A stretch of 59,728 nt of DNA. It comes from Psychroserpens burtonensis DSM 12212 (GTDB taxonomy: Bacteria > Bacteroidota > Bacteroidia > Flavobacteriales > Flavobacteriaceae). Under the pieces are notes generated by a model. The model ran no database searches, was not told where the DNA came from, and worked only from the letters and a program-made list of their open reading frames with translations. The translations under genes were made by a program, and so were the position numbers. Shown in pieces: positions 17,195 to 27,229 of the stretch. Positions within the stretch are counted from its first letter, which is position 1. Every line of letters begins with the position of its first letter. The stretch is taken from NCBI RefSeq assembly GCF_000425305.1, contig NZ_AUDE01000029.1, positions 1 to 59,728 of the forward strand, written 5' to 3'.

Positions 17195-18166
17195 TTAGTC
17201 TAAAGATTGATTTTCTAAGGATGCTTTTTGCAGTAAACGCGCATATTCTTCCGCAGTTAAATTTCCGTAGTAAAAATTAATAGGATTGATACGTTCTTCG
17301 TCTTTAAAGATTTCATAATGTAAATGTGGCGCTTCAGATCGTCCAGTACTGCCAACATAACCAATGAGATCACCACGTTTCACTTTTTGGTTAGAACGCA
17401 CTTCATATTTATATAAATGTGCATAAAGTGACATGTAACCGTAGCCATGGTCTATTCTAATGTGATTACCATAACCTGTAGCATTGTTGTCTGCTCGTAT
17501 GACTACACCGTCACCAGTGGCATAGACAGGTGTGCCACGAGGCGAAGTAAAATCCATACCAAAGTGAAATTTTCGCACCTTAGTAAACGGGTCTGTTCTA
17601 TAGCCATAACCAGAAGCCATGCGCTTAAGATCTTTATTCCTTACAGGTTGAATCGCTGGAATTGAGGATAAGAATTTCTCTTTGTCTTCTGCCAAAACAG
17701 CGATTTCATCTAAAGATCGCGATTGTACTACGACCGCTTTTTGAAGTTTATCTAATCGTTTATTGCTTTCTATAATGAGTTCTGAGTTGTCATAACCCTC
17801 ATATTTTTTGTAACGGTTAACACCTCCAAAACCAGCGCGACGTTGCTCTTGCGGTATTGGATTGGCTTCAAAATATAATCTATAAATAGAGTTATCACGC
17901 TCTTCTACGCTCTCTAAAGCAGCAAATGCATTGTCAACACGTTTGTTTAATAATTGGTATTGTAATTCCATATTAGAAAGCTCCCGTTTTAAAGCGCGTT
18001 CTCTAGGTGATTGTATGTATTGGCTAGCAATAAAAACGAATAGAAATCCGAAAAGGGAAGAGGCTAATAAAAAAATAAAGCCATACGTCACGGTTTTCCC
18101 CTTCTTACGCTCTATTTTGCGGTAAGAAAGTGTTTCTGGATCGTAATGATATTTTACTTTAGCCAT
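17195..18166 (-). CDS. M23-family peptidoglycan peptidase
   Basis: The 323-residue protein has a short basic cytoplasmic tail, one membrane anchor (about 27-49), and a coiled-coil region (about 55-165). The M23 domain follows, with zinc ligands His201 and Asp205 (HFGMD) and His283 (HLH, 281-283), and catalytic His250 (SLYAH). All key residues are present, so it is probably an active endopeptidase rather than an EnvC-type activator. It is the first gene of the operon running to 14920 and is divergent from alaS. Confidence 0.93.
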   Translation of the reverse strand: MAKVKYHYDPETLSYRKIERKKGKTVTYGFIFLLASSLFGFLFVFIASQYIQSPRERALKRELSNMELQYQLLNKRVDNAFAALESVEERDNSIYRLYFEANPIPQEQRRAGFGGVNRYKKYEGYDNSELIIESNKRLDKLQKAVVVQSRSLDEIAVLAEDKEKFLSSIPAIQPVRNKDLKRMASGYGYRTDPFTKVRKFHFGMDFTSPRGTPVYATGDGVVIRADNNATGYGNHIRIDHGYGYMSLYAHLYKYEVRSNQKVKRGDLIGYVGSTGRSEAPHLHYEIFKDEERINPINFYYGNLTAEEYARLLQKASLENQSLD

Positions 18167-18336
18167 ATCTTAAAAAATTCTATTTTTGCAAGACTAAATA
18201 GAACGTATCACAAATATATAAATTGTTTCTCATTTATCGAATATAATAGAAACACGTTTTAATCACAATAAATGAAACATCTAACGATAACTTTAATCAA
18301 AAAAAGTTCTTGTTTTTTTGATGTTCCATGTGACAA

Positions 18337-20976
18337 ATGAAAAAAAACAACAAAAAGCGCATGAAGTCTCAAGACATTCGAAATACATTTTTAAACTTCT
18401 TTGAAGAAAAAAAGCATAGTATAGTGCCATCTGCACCAATGGTTTTAAAAGACGATCCAACCTTGATGTTTGTCAATTCTGGTATGGCACCATTTAAAGA
18501 ATTTTTCCTCGGAAATGCGCAGCCCAAGAACAATCGTCTCACAGATACCCAAAAATGCCTTCGTGTTTCTGGTAAGCATAACGATTTGGAAGAAGTGGGT
18601 TATGATACTTACCATCATACACTTTTTGAAATGCTCGGTAACTGGAGTTTTGGGGACTACTTTAAAAAAGAAGCTATTGCTTGGGCATGGGAGCTACTGA
18701 CTGAGAAATTCGGTATCGATAAAGATCTTCTTTACGTTACTGTTTTTGAAGGTAGTGATGATGCTGATAAGTTACCAATGGATCAAGAAGCTTACGATTT
18801 TTGGAAAGGTCACATTTCCGAAGATAGAATCCTTATGGGAAACAAAAACGATAACTTTTGGGAAATGGGAGATCAAGGGCCTTGTGGACCTTGTAGTGAA
18901 ATTCATGTGGATATACGCTCTGCGGAAGAAAAAGCTAAAGTGGATGGAAAAACTTTAATTAATAGGGATCATCCTCAGGTTGTAGAAATTTGGAACTTGG
19001 TCTTCATGCAGTATAACCGTAAAGCAAATAAGTCTTTAGAGAACTTACCAGATAAGCATATCGATACAGGAATGGGATTTGAGCGTTTATGTATGGTAAT
19101 GCAGGGCGTGCAGTCTAATTATGACACCGATGTATTTACACCCATCATTCGTGAAATTGAAACCATTACAGATAAAGAATACGGGAAAAATGAAAAGGTC
19201 GATGTCGCGATTCGTGTGATTTCAGATCATGTTCGCGCTGTTTCGTTTTCTATTGCCGACGGACAATTACCAAGCAACACAGGAGCTGGTTACGTCATTC
19301 GTAGAATTTTACGTCGTGCAGTGCGTTACGGATTTACTTTTTTAGATAAAAAGGAACCCTTTATCTATAGATTAGTAGAAGTGCTTGTAACACAAATGGG
19401 ACAAACATTCCCTGAGTTGAAAGTACAACGTCAATTGGTTGAAAATGTAATTAAAGAGGAAGAAGCTTCTTTTTTGAGAACTTTAGATCAAGGATTGATT
19501 TTATTAGACCGCATCATTGAGAACTCACAAACGAAAGAAATTTCGGGAACAAAAGTATTTGAACTTAAAGATACCTATGGGTTTCCAGAGGATTTAACGG
19601 ATTTGATTCTTCGCGAAAATGGATATACCTATAATCATGGAGATTTTGATAAGAAGTTAAAAGAACAGCAAGGTAGAGGAAAGGAGGCGTCACAACTAAA
19701 ATCTGATGATTGGACCGTGCTTATTGAAGATGAAGAACAAGAGTTTATAGGCTATGATACTCTAGAAGCACAAGTTAAAATTGCTAAATATAGAAAGGTC
19801 ACTTCTAAAAAAGATGGTGAGTTATATCAACTGGTATTTAATATGACACCTTTTTATGCTGAAGGAGGAGGACAAGTTGGTGATAAAGGGTATTTAGAAA
19901 ATGCTCAAGGTGATGTCGTTTATATTGTGGACACCAAAAAAGAAAATAATATAGCAGTTCATTTTGCTAAAAGTTTACCGAAAAATGTCAATGAAACTCA
20001 AAAAGCTTCTGTAGATGTTAAACAGCGTTATAGAACAGAATGTAATCATACAGCAACACATTTATTACATCAAGCACTTCGTGATATTTTAGGAATTCAT
20101 GTGGAGCAAAAAGGATCTGCGGTACATTCTAAATATTTACGTTTTGATTTCTCACACTTCTCAAAATTGACTGTTGATGAATTAAGAGACGTAGAAGATT
20201 TTGTCAATAGACGTATCTACGGAAAATTGCCATTACAAGAAAAGCGTAACATACCAATGCAACAAGCTATTGACGATGGTGCTATGGCGTTATTTGGTGA
20301 AAAATATGGTGATACAGTACGCGCAGTTCGTTTTGGACAATCTATAGAATTGTGTGGAGGAACGCATGTGAAAAATACAGGTGATATCTGGCACTTTAAA
20401 ATTGTATCAGAAGGTGCAGTAGCTTCTGGTATTCGTCGTATAGAAGCGATTACAAGTGATGCTGTTAAAGAGTTCTACTTTGAAAATAACAGGTCGTATT
20501 TTGAAATGAGAGATCTATTGAATAATGCAAAAGAACCTGTTAAAGCACTACAAAGTTTACAGGATGAAAACCTAACTCTCAAAAAACAGATTGATGGTTT
20601 ATTAAAAGAGAAAGCAAAAGCTGTAAAAGGGGATCTTAAAAATGAAATAACCGAAGTTAATGGCATAAATTTCTTAGCTAAGAAATTAGACTTAGATGCC
20701 TCTGGAATTAAAGATGTATGTTTTGAATTAGGGAGTCAATTTGACAATTTATTCTTGTTGTTTGGAGCAGAAAATGACGGTAAAGCTATTTTGTCATGTT
20801 ACATTTCAAAAGAATTGGTAGCCAGTAAAGGTCTAAATGCAGGAACTATAGTTAGAGAATTAGGGAAGCATATCCAAGGTGGAGGTGGCGGACAACCATT
20901 CTTTGCAACTGCTGGCGGAAAAAAACCTGAAGGCATTGAGGAGGCTTTGAGATTTGCTCAAAACTATATAAAATAA
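18337..20976 (+). CDS. alaS: Alanine-tRNA ligase
   Basis: AlaRS charges tRNA-Ala and edits mischarged serine and glycine. The 879-residue protein has the class II catalytic core (residues 10-250, including [15 protein letters not shown] and DTGMGFERL), the tRNA-binding region, the editing domain with the zinc motifs [11 protein letters not shown] and CGGTHV, and a C-terminal DHHA1 domain with the [14 protein letters not shown] glycine run. The length is typical. The start may be ATG 18337 or ATG 18361 eight codons later; the second matches the usual N-terminus ([14 protein letters not shown]) better. Confidence 0.97.
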   Translation: MKKNNKKRMKSQDIRNTFLNFFEEKKHSIVPSAPMVLKDDPTLMFVNSGMAPFKEFFLGNAQPKNNRLTDTQKCLRVSGKHNDLEEVGYDTYHHTLFEMLGNWSFGDYFKKEAIAWAWELLTEKFGIDKDLLYVTVFEGSDDADKLPMDQEAYDFWKGHISEDRILMGNKNDNFWEMGDQGPCGPCSEIHVDIRSAEEKAKVDGKTLINRDHPQVVEIWNLVFMQYNRKANKSLENLPDKHIDTGMGFERLCMVMQGVQSNYDTDVFTPIIREIETITDKEYGKNEKVDVAIRVISDHVRAVSFSIADGQLPSNTGAGYVIRRILRRAVRYGFTFLDKKEPFIYRLVEVLVTQMGQTFPELKVQRQLVENVIKEEEASFLRTLDQGLILLDRIIENSQTKEISGTKVFELKDTYGFPEDLTDLILRENGYTYNHGDFDKKLKEQQGRGKEASQLKSDDWTVLIEDEEQEFIGYDTLEAQVKIAKYRKVTSKKDGELYQLVFNMTPFYAEGGGQVGDKGYLENAQGDVVYIVDTKKENNIAVHFAKSLPKNVNETQKASVDVKQRYRTECNHTATHLLHQALRDILGIHVEQKGSAVHSKYLRFDFSHFSKLTVDELRDVEDFVNRRIYGKLPLQEKRNIPMQQAIDDGAMALFGEKYGDTVRAVRFGQSIELCGGTHVKNTGDIWHFKIVSEGAVASGIRRIEAITSDAVKEFYFENNRSYFEMRDLLNNAKEPVKALQSLQDENLTLKKQIDGLLKEKAKAVKGDLKNEITEVNGINFLAKKLDLDASGIKDVCFELGSQFDNLFLLFGAENDGKAILSCYISKELVASKGLNAGTIVRELGKHIQGGGGGQPFFATAGGKKPEGIEEALRFAQNYIK

Positions 20977-21016
20977 ACACGTTCGTCATCCTGATCTTGA
21001 TTCAGATTTTCATCAT

Positions 21017-21976
21017 ATGAATCTACAAACCAAAATACCACTAAAAACACAACAGTTTAATCAAATAGATTATAACTCAAAAGTGCTTTTGTTAGGCTCA
21101 TGTTTCTCTGAAAACATTGGTGAGAAGTTCGCGTATTTTAAATTTCAGAAACTACAAAATCCGTTTGGGATCTTGTTTCATCCTTTAGCGATTGAAACCT
21201 TGATTACAAATGCTATTAATGAAAAGAGTTATACTAAAGACGCTATTTTTTTCCATAACGAGCAATGGCATTGTTATGATGCACATTCTCGTTTGAGTAA
21301 CGCGTCGCAAGACCAACTACTTCAAGATTTAAATGCTACTATTACAAAGACGCATCAGTTTTTAAAAGATGCGTCTCATGTCGTAATTACTATGGGAACT
21401 GCTTGGGCGTATCGTTTTATTGAAACAGATACGTATGTAGCCAACTGTCATAAGATTCCGCAGAAAAAATTCTTGAAAGAACTGCTTTCTGTAGATGAAA
21501 TCGCAGCATCGTTGAATGCTATTATAAGTTTGGTTAAAAGTGTAAACTCTAAAGCATCTTTTCTTTTTACGGTGTCACCAGTGAGACATATTAAAGACGG
21601 ATTTGTTGAGAATACCCAAAGTAAATCACATCTTATTACAGCGATACACAGCGTAATTAACGACGGTTCATCGAGTGCTTCCGAAGCGTATTTTCCGTCT
21701 TATGAGATAATGATGGATGAACTTCGTGATTATAGATTCTATACCGAGGATATGTTGCATCCCAATATCACTGCTGTTAATTATATTTGGGAGCGTTTTG
21801 TGGCGGTCTGGATTTTGGAAGACACACAAAATACAATGAAAGCTATTGAGGAGATTCAAAAGGGATTAGCGCATCGACCGTTTAATCCAAATTCTGAAGC
21901 GCATCAGGTCTTTCTAAACCGATTGGATGATAAGAAAACCGGCATAGAATCAAAGTTCTCTCACATTACATTTTAA
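21017..21976 (+). CDS. GSCFA-domain protein
   Basis: The 319-residue protein opens with LLLGSCFSENIGEKF, the motif that names the GSCFA family, related to SGNH/GDSL hydrolases. A later block, DELRDYRFYTEDMLHPN, supplies the expected catalytic Asp/His region (DMLHP). There is no signal peptide. The substrate is unknown. A REP-like fragment (GTCATCCTGATC...) at about 20984-21012 lies between alaS and this gene. Confidence 0.88.
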   Translation: MNLQTKIPLKTQQFNQIDYNSKVLLLGSCFSENIGEKFAYFKFQKLQNPFGILFHPLAIETLITNAINEKSYTKDAIFFHNEQWHCYDAHSRLSNASQDQLLQDLNATITKTHQFLKDASHVVITMGTAWAYRFIETDTYVANCHKIPQKKFLKELLSVDEIAASLNAIISLVKSVNSKASFLFTVSPVRHIKDGFVENTQSKSHLITAIHSVINDGSSSASEAYFPSYEIMMDELRDYRFYTEDMLHPNITAVNYIWERFVAVWILEDTQNTMKAIEEIQKGLAHRPFNPNSEAHQVFLNRLDDKKTGIESKFSHITF

Positions 21977-22226
21977 GTCGTCTGCTCTTAGTTTAACTAT
22001 TTTGTGAACTTAAGTTCAGTGATTTACGCTTCGTCTTTTTTAATGACCTCTTGTCGAAAAAGTCCTATGTAACTGAGAATTAGTTATATATTCGTTATGC
22101 TATTAATCAATTGTAAGAGAGCGTCAGTTCATTTTGTAGTCCCCAAAAGGCCCAAACAAATCTGATGCTTTTTTTGTGTCTTTAAATGATGCTTTTTTAA
22201 ACTCAAAACCACGCAGTTTAGATGTT

Positions 22227-22679
22227 TTATACCCTAACACTATCTGGAACTAAAACAGTATAATCACCATTATTTCTAATGACATCCCTAACAATAGAGG
22301 ATGAAATGTATGACGTTCTAGCTGCTGTTAACAAAAACACAGTTTCAATTTTTGATAATTTCCTATTGGTATGTGCTATGGCTTTTTCAAATTCAAAATC
22401 TGCTGGGTTTCTTAATCCTCTAAGTATAAAATCTGCATCAATTTCTTTGCAAAAATCAATGGTTAAACCTTTGTAAGTAACAACTTTTACTTTTGGCTCA
22501 TTTTTAAAAGCATCTTCTATATAGCGTTGTCGTTGTTCTAAGGAGAACATGTACTTTTTTTCAGCATTAATACCAATAGCAATGACAACTTCATCAAAAA
22601 GTTTAATACCACGTTTAATAATGTCGTAGTGACCTAAAGTGATAGGATCAAATGATCCTGGGAAAATTGCTCGTTTCAT
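22227..22679 (-). CDS. coaD: Pantetheine-phosphate adenylyltransferase
   Basis: CoaD makes dephospho-CoA from 4'-phosphopantetheine and ATP. The 150-residue protein has GSFDPITLGHYDII with the nucleotidyltransferase TLGH motif, RGLRNPADFEFE in the middle, and the late ISSSIVRDVI motif. It ends in VPDSVRV. It lies 33 bases downstream of ddl on the same strand, so the pair is probably co-transcribed. Confidence 0.97.
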   Translation of the reverse strand: MKRAIFPGSFDPITLGHYDIIKRGIKLFDEVVIAIGINAEKKYMFSLEQRQRYIEDAFKNEPKVKVVTYKGLTIDFCKEIDADFILRGLRNPADFEFEKAIAHTNRKLSKIETVFLLTAARTSYISSSIVRDVIRNNGDYTVLVPDSVRV

Positions 22680-22712
22680 AATTTATTTTCTACTTTCAAA
22701 GATAATTATTAT

Positions 22713-23687
22713 TTATTTGAGGGCTTCTTCTATAGCATTCTCAAACAATTCACTCAAACTAATACCAGCTGCAGCAGCTTGCTGAGGTAAAATGCTAGCA
22801 GCAGTTAAACCAGGAACTGTATTGACTTCTAATAGATGAGGTTCTCCATTTTTAAAGATGTATTCACTTCTGCTAAACCCTTTAAGTTTTAGAACGTTAT
22901 ATACTTTCTTAGCAAGCGTTCTCACTAGTTCTGCTTTGTCTTCACTAATTCTTGCAGGTGTAATTTCTTGAGATTTCCCAAGATATTTAGCTTCATAATC
23001 AAAAAAGTCGTTTTCTGAAACGATTTCAGTGAGTGGTAGCACAACAGTGTCACCTTTATAAGTAATAACGCCTACAGATATTTCAATGCCATCTAAAAAA
23101 GATTCAATGATAACTTCATCATCTTCTTTAAAAGCAACATCAAGCGCCTGTTGTAAGTCTTCTTTTTTATATACTTTGGAAATTCCAAAACTACTTCCAG
23201 CGCGATTTGCCTTCACAAAACAAGGTAAACCCACCTTGTTGACAATAGCGTCTTCATCGATAGGATCACCTAAATTGACAAAGTAAGACGCTGCAGTTTT
23301 AATTCCGTACGGTTTTAAAGCACTCAAGCAATCACGTTTATTAAACGTTAGTGCTGCTTGATACATGTTACAGCTTGTATGTGCAATATTTAACAACTCA
23401 AAATAGCCTTGCATAAAGCCATCCTCTCCTGGTGAACCATGAATCGCATTGAAAACACAGTCAAAATTAATTCGGGTGTCATTGACTAACACAGAAAAGT
23501 CATTCTTATCTATTGGGAACTCCTCATCCATATCATTAACAAATACCCATTTGTTTTTAAAAATATGGACGCGATAAGCATTATATTTTGATTTTTCAAG
23601 GGTTTTATAGACCACTTGTCCGCTTTTAAGAGAGATGTTATATTCGCTAGAATATCCACCCATGATGATGGCAATATTTTTTTTCAT
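22713..23687 (-). CDS. ddl: D-alanine-D-alanine ligase
   Basis: Ddl joins two D-alanines for peptidoglycan. The 324-residue protein shows the N-terminal MGGYSSEYNISLKSG and HGSPGEDGFMQGYFEL, and an ATP-grasp core with PCFVKANRAGSSFGISKV, DGIEISVGV and the metal-binding EVNTVPGLTAASILPQ. The length is normal for the short Ddl type. It heads a ddl-coaD transcript. Confidence 0.97.
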   Translation of the reverse strand: MKKNIAIIMGGYSSEYNISLKSGQVVYKTLEKSKYNAYRVHIFKNKWVFVNDMDEEFPIDKNDFSVLVNDTRINFDCVFNAIHGSPGEDGFMQGYFELLNIAHTSCNMYQAALTFNKRDCLSALKPYGIKTAASYFVNLGDPIDEDAIVNKVGLPCFVKANRAGSSFGISKVYKKEDLQQALDVAFKEDDEVIIESFLDGIEISVGVITYKGDTVVLPLTEIVSENDFFDYEAKYLGKSQEITPARISEDKAELVRTLAKKVYNVLKLKGFSRSEYIFKNGEPHLLEVNTVPGLTAASILPQQAAAAGISLSELFENAIEEALK

Positions 23688-24054
23688 GCTTGCTAAACTT
23701 GCTTATGCTGAATTTGTTTCAGTATTTCAGTATTTGTGTTTTTGAAAACTTCAATTTCTTAAGAAACTCCTCGATTAACATCTTCAAAACTAACAATAAA
23801 TTACATCTATTATCAGTTAAGCTAAAATACCAAATAAACCATAGAACTCAACTCGACTTTATCTATTTCCTAAAAAATGGTCAAAACTCGCTCGTATTTC
23901 CCTTGTTTTATGAGTCAGAGCGATGCTATGACTTTCAAAAATAATCTCATTTCAGTGAATTTAGACACATTTTCGGTTAAACATAAAAAGTCAAGTTGAG
24001 TTCATAATAAAAACCCTTTCGTTTTTATATATTTGCCGTACAATAAATTAATAC
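23688..24054. promoter_or_regulatory. Divergent intergenic region between ddl and the PASTA gene
   Basis: The 367-base gap lies between divergent genes. A -7 box TATATTTG sits at 24028-24035, 19 bases before the PASTA gene. An 84-codon plus-strand frame at 23690 has no family features and low-complexity composition, so I do not call it. Nothing else is recognised. Confidence 0.5.
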
Positions 24055-24615
24055 ATGAGTTTCATACAGTTTCTTAAGAGTAAGACCTTTTTCAAACAAT
24101 TAGGATTAGCAGTAATTGTTTTGTTTGTTATTGTCTTTCTAACGATACAATATTTAGACTGGACAACCAATCATGGAGAATTTATAAAAGTGCCTGAATT
24201 GAAAGGGAAATCCTTAAAAACGGTAAAAATAGAATTAAACGATAATGATTTGGTGATGGAAATTCAAGATTCAGCAAATTATAATCCTAAATACCCTAAG
24301 TTTTCTGTCATTGAGCAATACCCAAAAGCAGGAGCACAGGTTAAAGAAAATAGAAAAATTTACTTGACTTTAAACCCATCAGGATATCGTAAAGTATCAG
24401 TTCCAAATATTGTGCGTCGCACATTTCGTCAGGCAAAACCTACATTAGAAACCTTAGGTTTTGAAGTTGGAAGCGTTACTTATATCGATGATATAGGTAA
24501 AGAAGAAGTGATTGCTATAAAGCACAAAGGAAAAACCATAAAAGCGGGAGATATGCTTCCGCTAACGTCAAAAATTGATGTTGTTTTAGGCAACGGAAAT
24601 CGAGGATCCAACTAA
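24055..24615 (+). CDS. PASTA-domain membrane protein
   Basis: The 186-residue protein has one membrane helix (about 15-32) and then two PASTA domains (about 40-110 and 112-183): VPELKGKSLKTVKIELNDNDL and VPNIVRRTFRQAKPTLETLGF. PASTA domains bind peptidoglycan fragments in cell-wall enzymes and kinases; here they stand alone. The next gene starts 2 bases after its stop. Its nearness to ddl fits an envelope role, which is inference. Confidence 0.9.
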   Translation: MSFIQFLKSKTFFKQLGLAVIVLFVIVFLTIQYLDWTTNHGEFIKVPELKGKSLKTVKIELNDNDLVMEIQDSANYNPKYPKFSVIEQYPKAGAQVKENRKIYLTLNPSGYRKVSVPNIVRRTFRQAKPTLETLGFEVGSVTYIDDIGKEEVIAIKHKGKTIKAGDMLPLTSKIDVVLGNGNRGSN

Positions 24616-24617
24616 AA

Positions 24618-25655
24618 ATGACTACAGAATACAAAGTACCAGAAGAGAATGATGATGAGTTATACGAGCATCATTCGTTTACAGCAGATAAAGGCCAAGC
24701 ACCACTACGCATAGACAAATATTTGATGAATCGTATCGAGAATGCGACCCGAAATAAAATTCAGGCAGCAGCCAAAGATGGCAGTATTTATGTCAATGAC
24801 ATCCAAGTAAAGCAGAACTATAAGGTGAAGCCTTTAGATACCATTCGTGTGCTCTTTGAGCATCCACCTTATGAGAATTTATTGACACCAGAGGATATTC
24901 CTTTAGATATTGTATATGAAGATGATGCCCTTTTAGTGCTTAATAAACCTCCAGGAATGGTCGTTCATCCAGGACATGGTAACTATTCAGGAACCTTGAT
25001 TAACGCCTTGATTTTTCATTTTGATAATTTGCCTAATAATTCTAGTGAGCGTCCAGGATTAGTACATCGTATTGATAAAGACACATCTGGATTACTGGTT
25101 GTTGCCAAAACGGAACACGCCATGACGCATCTTGCAAAACAGTTTTTTAATAAAACCAGTGAGCGAGAATATGTGGCGATTGTTTGGGGGAATATGGAGG
25201 ATGACGAAGGTCGAATAGAAGGTCATATTGGTCGTCATCCAAAAAACAGATTACAGAACACCGTTTTTGAAGGTGAGGATGCAGATGAGAAAGGAAAACA
25301 AGCGGTGACGCACTATAAAGTTATTGAACGTTTAGGTTATGTCACTCTGGTCACTTGTAAATTAGAAACTGGTCGCACGCATCAAATTCGTGTCCATATG
25401 AAATATATTGGTCACACCCTTTTTAATGATGAACGTTATGGAGGTGAACGTATTTTAAAAGGAACCACATTTACAAAATATAAGCAGTTTGTGGATAACT
25501 GTTTCAAGATTTTACCAAGACAAGCATTACATGCTAAAACCTTAGGATTTGTGCATCCAACATCTGGTGAGCACATGAGTTTTGATTCGCCAGTTCCAGC
25601 AGATATGCAAGAGTGTATCGATAAATGGAGACATTACGCAACACACATGCAGTAA
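24618..25655 (+). CDS. RluD-family rRNA pseudouridine synthase
   Basis: The 345-residue protein has an S4 RNA-binding domain (about 27-85, RIDKYLMNRIENATRNKIQ) and a pseudouridine synthase domain with HRIDKDTSGLLVVAKT, placing the catalytic Asp at 153. Later motifs include GRTHQIRVHMKYIGH. It is closest to the RluA/RluD group that modifies 23S rRNA helix 69, though the exact uridines cannot be fixed from sequence. It is coupled to the PASTA gene. Confidence 0.93.
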   Translation: MTTEYKVPEENDDELYEHHSFTADKGQAPLRIDKYLMNRIENATRNKIQAAAKDGSIYVNDIQVKQNYKVKPLDTIRVLFEHPPYENLLTPEDIPLDIVYEDDALLVLNKPPGMVVHPGHGNYSGTLINALIFHFDNLPNNSSERPGLVHRIDKDTSGLLVVAKTEHAMTHLAKQFFNKTSEREYVAIVWGNMEDDEGRIEGHIGRHPKNRLQNTVFEGEDADEKGKQAVTHYKVIERLGYVTLVTCKLETGRTHQIRVHMKYIGHTLFNDERYGGERILKGTTFTKYKQFVDNCFKILPRQALHAKTLGFVHPTSGEHMSFDSPVPADMQECIDKWRHYATHMQ

Positions 25656-25715
25656 AAGCAATTCCTGCGAAGGCAGGACTCTTTATTCGTAAAGGGAAGA
25701 GCCTAATGGTTTTTA

Positions 25716-25845
25716 GGGCGTTACCTTTTGCTCATGCCTACAAGGTTTGAAAGAAACCTCGCAGGATCGCAAAACGTCAGGCTCTCTCTACTCGCTTCCC
25801 GATAAAAATCGGGTGAGCTCAAACAGACCGTTCCATCCTTAACGC
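25716..25845. repeat. Structured intergenic repeat with GCGTTA/TAACGC ends
   Basis: The element starts GGGCGTTACC (25716) and ends CCTTAACGC (25845), so its ends form a short inverted repeat. Inside are two hairpins, AGGTTT/AAACCT around 25743-25759 and CCCGAT/ATCGGG around 25798-25813. I recall similar elements beginning GGGCGTT and ending TAACGC between genes in many flavobacteria, but cannot confirm copies here. It fills most of the gap between the RluD-type gene and yaaA. Confidence 0.5.
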
Positions 25846-25917
25846 AAGTCTTAGTTTTTTCTATAACTTTTGGTTATTATCTCATAGAAACATTTAAAAT
25901 AAATGAGTTGACAATTT

Positions 25918-25944
25918 TATTATTCTATTGTAACTTTACATTTG
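25918..25944 (+). promoter_or_regulatory. Promoter before yaaA
   Basis: TTG at 25918-25920 and the -7 box TACATTTG at 25937-25944 are 16 bases apart, slightly short of the usual spacing. The expected leader is about 45 bases. Confidence 0.55.
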
Positions 25945-25993
25945 AGATGATGTTTAACACTTAATAATATACCTGCTTTTGCGGGTAATAACT

Positions 25994-26752
25994 ATGAAAC
26001 TCGTATTATCACCAGCAAAATCACTAGACTACGACAGTAAATTGCCAACGACAAAAACGACAGAGTCTTGCTTTTTAAATGAATCACAACGTATTAATAA
26101 ACTGTTGAAAAAAGAGTCGCCAAAACAATTATCTAAGCTCATGAAGATTTCAGATAATTTGGCGCAACTTAATTACGATCGTAACCAAGAATGGACACTG
26201 CCCTTTACAAAAGAGAATGCCAGACAAGCTATTTACGCCTTTAGTGGTGACGTATATCGAGGATTAGATGCTTATTCTATTGATAATAAGAAATTGGATA
26301 AAGTTCAAGATACGGTGCGAATCATATCAGGACTCTACGGACTTTTAAAACCATTGGATCTCATCCAACCTTATAGATTAGAAATGGGAACCAAATTCCC
26401 AGTTGGTAAAAATAAAAACTTATATGAATTCTGGAAACAACAAGTTACTCAAGCTTTAAATGATGAGTTAGAAGACGATGAGTTGTTTTTAAATTTGGCA
26501 AGTCAAGAATATTTCAAGGCTATTGATACCAAAGCTCTAAAAGTACCAGTTATAGATATTAAGTTTCAAGAATTAAAAAATGGTCAATATAAAACCATTG
26601 CTATTTTTTCAAAATTAGCAAGAGGTTTAATGACAAGATATGTGATTGATACTAACGCTAAGACTATAGAAGATATCAAAGGTTTTAATCATGATAACTA
26701 TCGCTACACCGAGAATTTATCGAGCGAAAAAGAACTTGTATTTACAAGATAG
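25994..26752 (+). CDS. yaaA: YaaA-family peroxide stress protein
   Basis: The 252-residue protein matches the YaaA (DUF328) family: MKLVLSPAKSLDY at the start, SGDVYRGLDAY, RIISGLYGLLKPLDLIQPYRLEMG in the middle, and SKLARGLMTRYVI near the end. In E. coli YaaA limits intracellular iron and oxidative DNA damage and binds DNA. The ATG at 25994 is chosen over an in-frame TTG at 25979 because family members begin at this methionine. Confidence 0.95.
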   Translation: MKLVLSPAKSLDYDSKLPTTKTTESCFLNESQRINKLLKKESPKQLSKLMKISDNLAQLNYDRNQEWTLPFTKENARQAIYAFSGDVYRGLDAYSIDNKKLDKVQDTVRIISGLYGLLKPLDLIQPYRLEMGTKFPVGKNKNLYEFWKQQVTQALNDELEDDELFLNLASQEYFKAIDTKALKVPVIDIKFQELKNGQYKTIAIFSKLARGLMTRYVIDTNAKTIEDIKGFNHDNYRYTENLSSEKELVFTR

Positions 26753-26762
26753 CAAGTTGGAA

Positions 26763-26891
26763 TTATAAGGTTTTTTTACCTGGCTTTATTTTGTCTTCGG
26801 TTTTAGGACGTTTTTTTATTCGACGTCGCTTAACTCCGAAGCTACCAATATTTATTTTTCCTCGTTTTGATTTTTTGTCTCCTTTTCCCAT
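26763..26891 (-). CDS. 30S ribosomal protein bTHX, 42 residues
   Basis: The 42-residue product begins MGKGDKKSKRGKINIGSFG and continues with a basic run (VKRRRIKKRPK), ending KPGKKTL. It matches the bTHX pattern MGKGDxxxxRGKIxxGxxG seen in Thermus and Bacteroidota, a peptide that sits in a cavity of the 30S head. The gene is short enough to be missed by size filters. It converges with yaaA, ending 11 bases away. Confidence 0.88.
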   Translation of the reverse strand: MGKGDKKSKRGKINIGSFGVKRRRIKKRPKTEDKIKPGKKTL

Positions 26892-27229
26892 CAAAAATTT
26901 ATTTTTGTTCCTGTGAAAACGAGGAACTATGTTATGTTTAGTTTAAAATCTTAAGGTAACTAAAATATTTTAGTATTTAATTATAAATTTAAAAGATGTC
27001 TCAAGTATAGTCCTAATAATGAGTCATCAAAACCTTTCTTATATCTTCCACAGCCAGAGTAGCTAATATGTCAATCAGTAAGAATGTATTTTAAAATAAC
27101 TTAAAACAAGCAATTCAAGCTTTAATACATTTGCTTCTAGAGTAGTGGAGTCGTCGTAGTTTTTTGAAGTACTGTTGTTTTAACAATATTTATAAATAAA
27201 CACCAAACGCCTTTGAAAGTCTCCAATAA
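26892..27229. other. Gene-free gap between bTHX and DUF3050
   Basis: This stretch of about 340 bases is AT-rich without a reading frame of note. The only structure seen is a perfect 16-base palindrome ACTAAAATATTTTAGT at 26959-26974, 68 bases upstream of the bTHX start, which might be part of its promoter control. Confidence 0.4.

Noticed and set aside
23690-23944. An 84-codon plus-strand frame in the ddl-PASTA gap
   Set aside because: Composition is low-complexity and AT-driven, there is no recognisable motif, and it starts right at the ddl promoter region.
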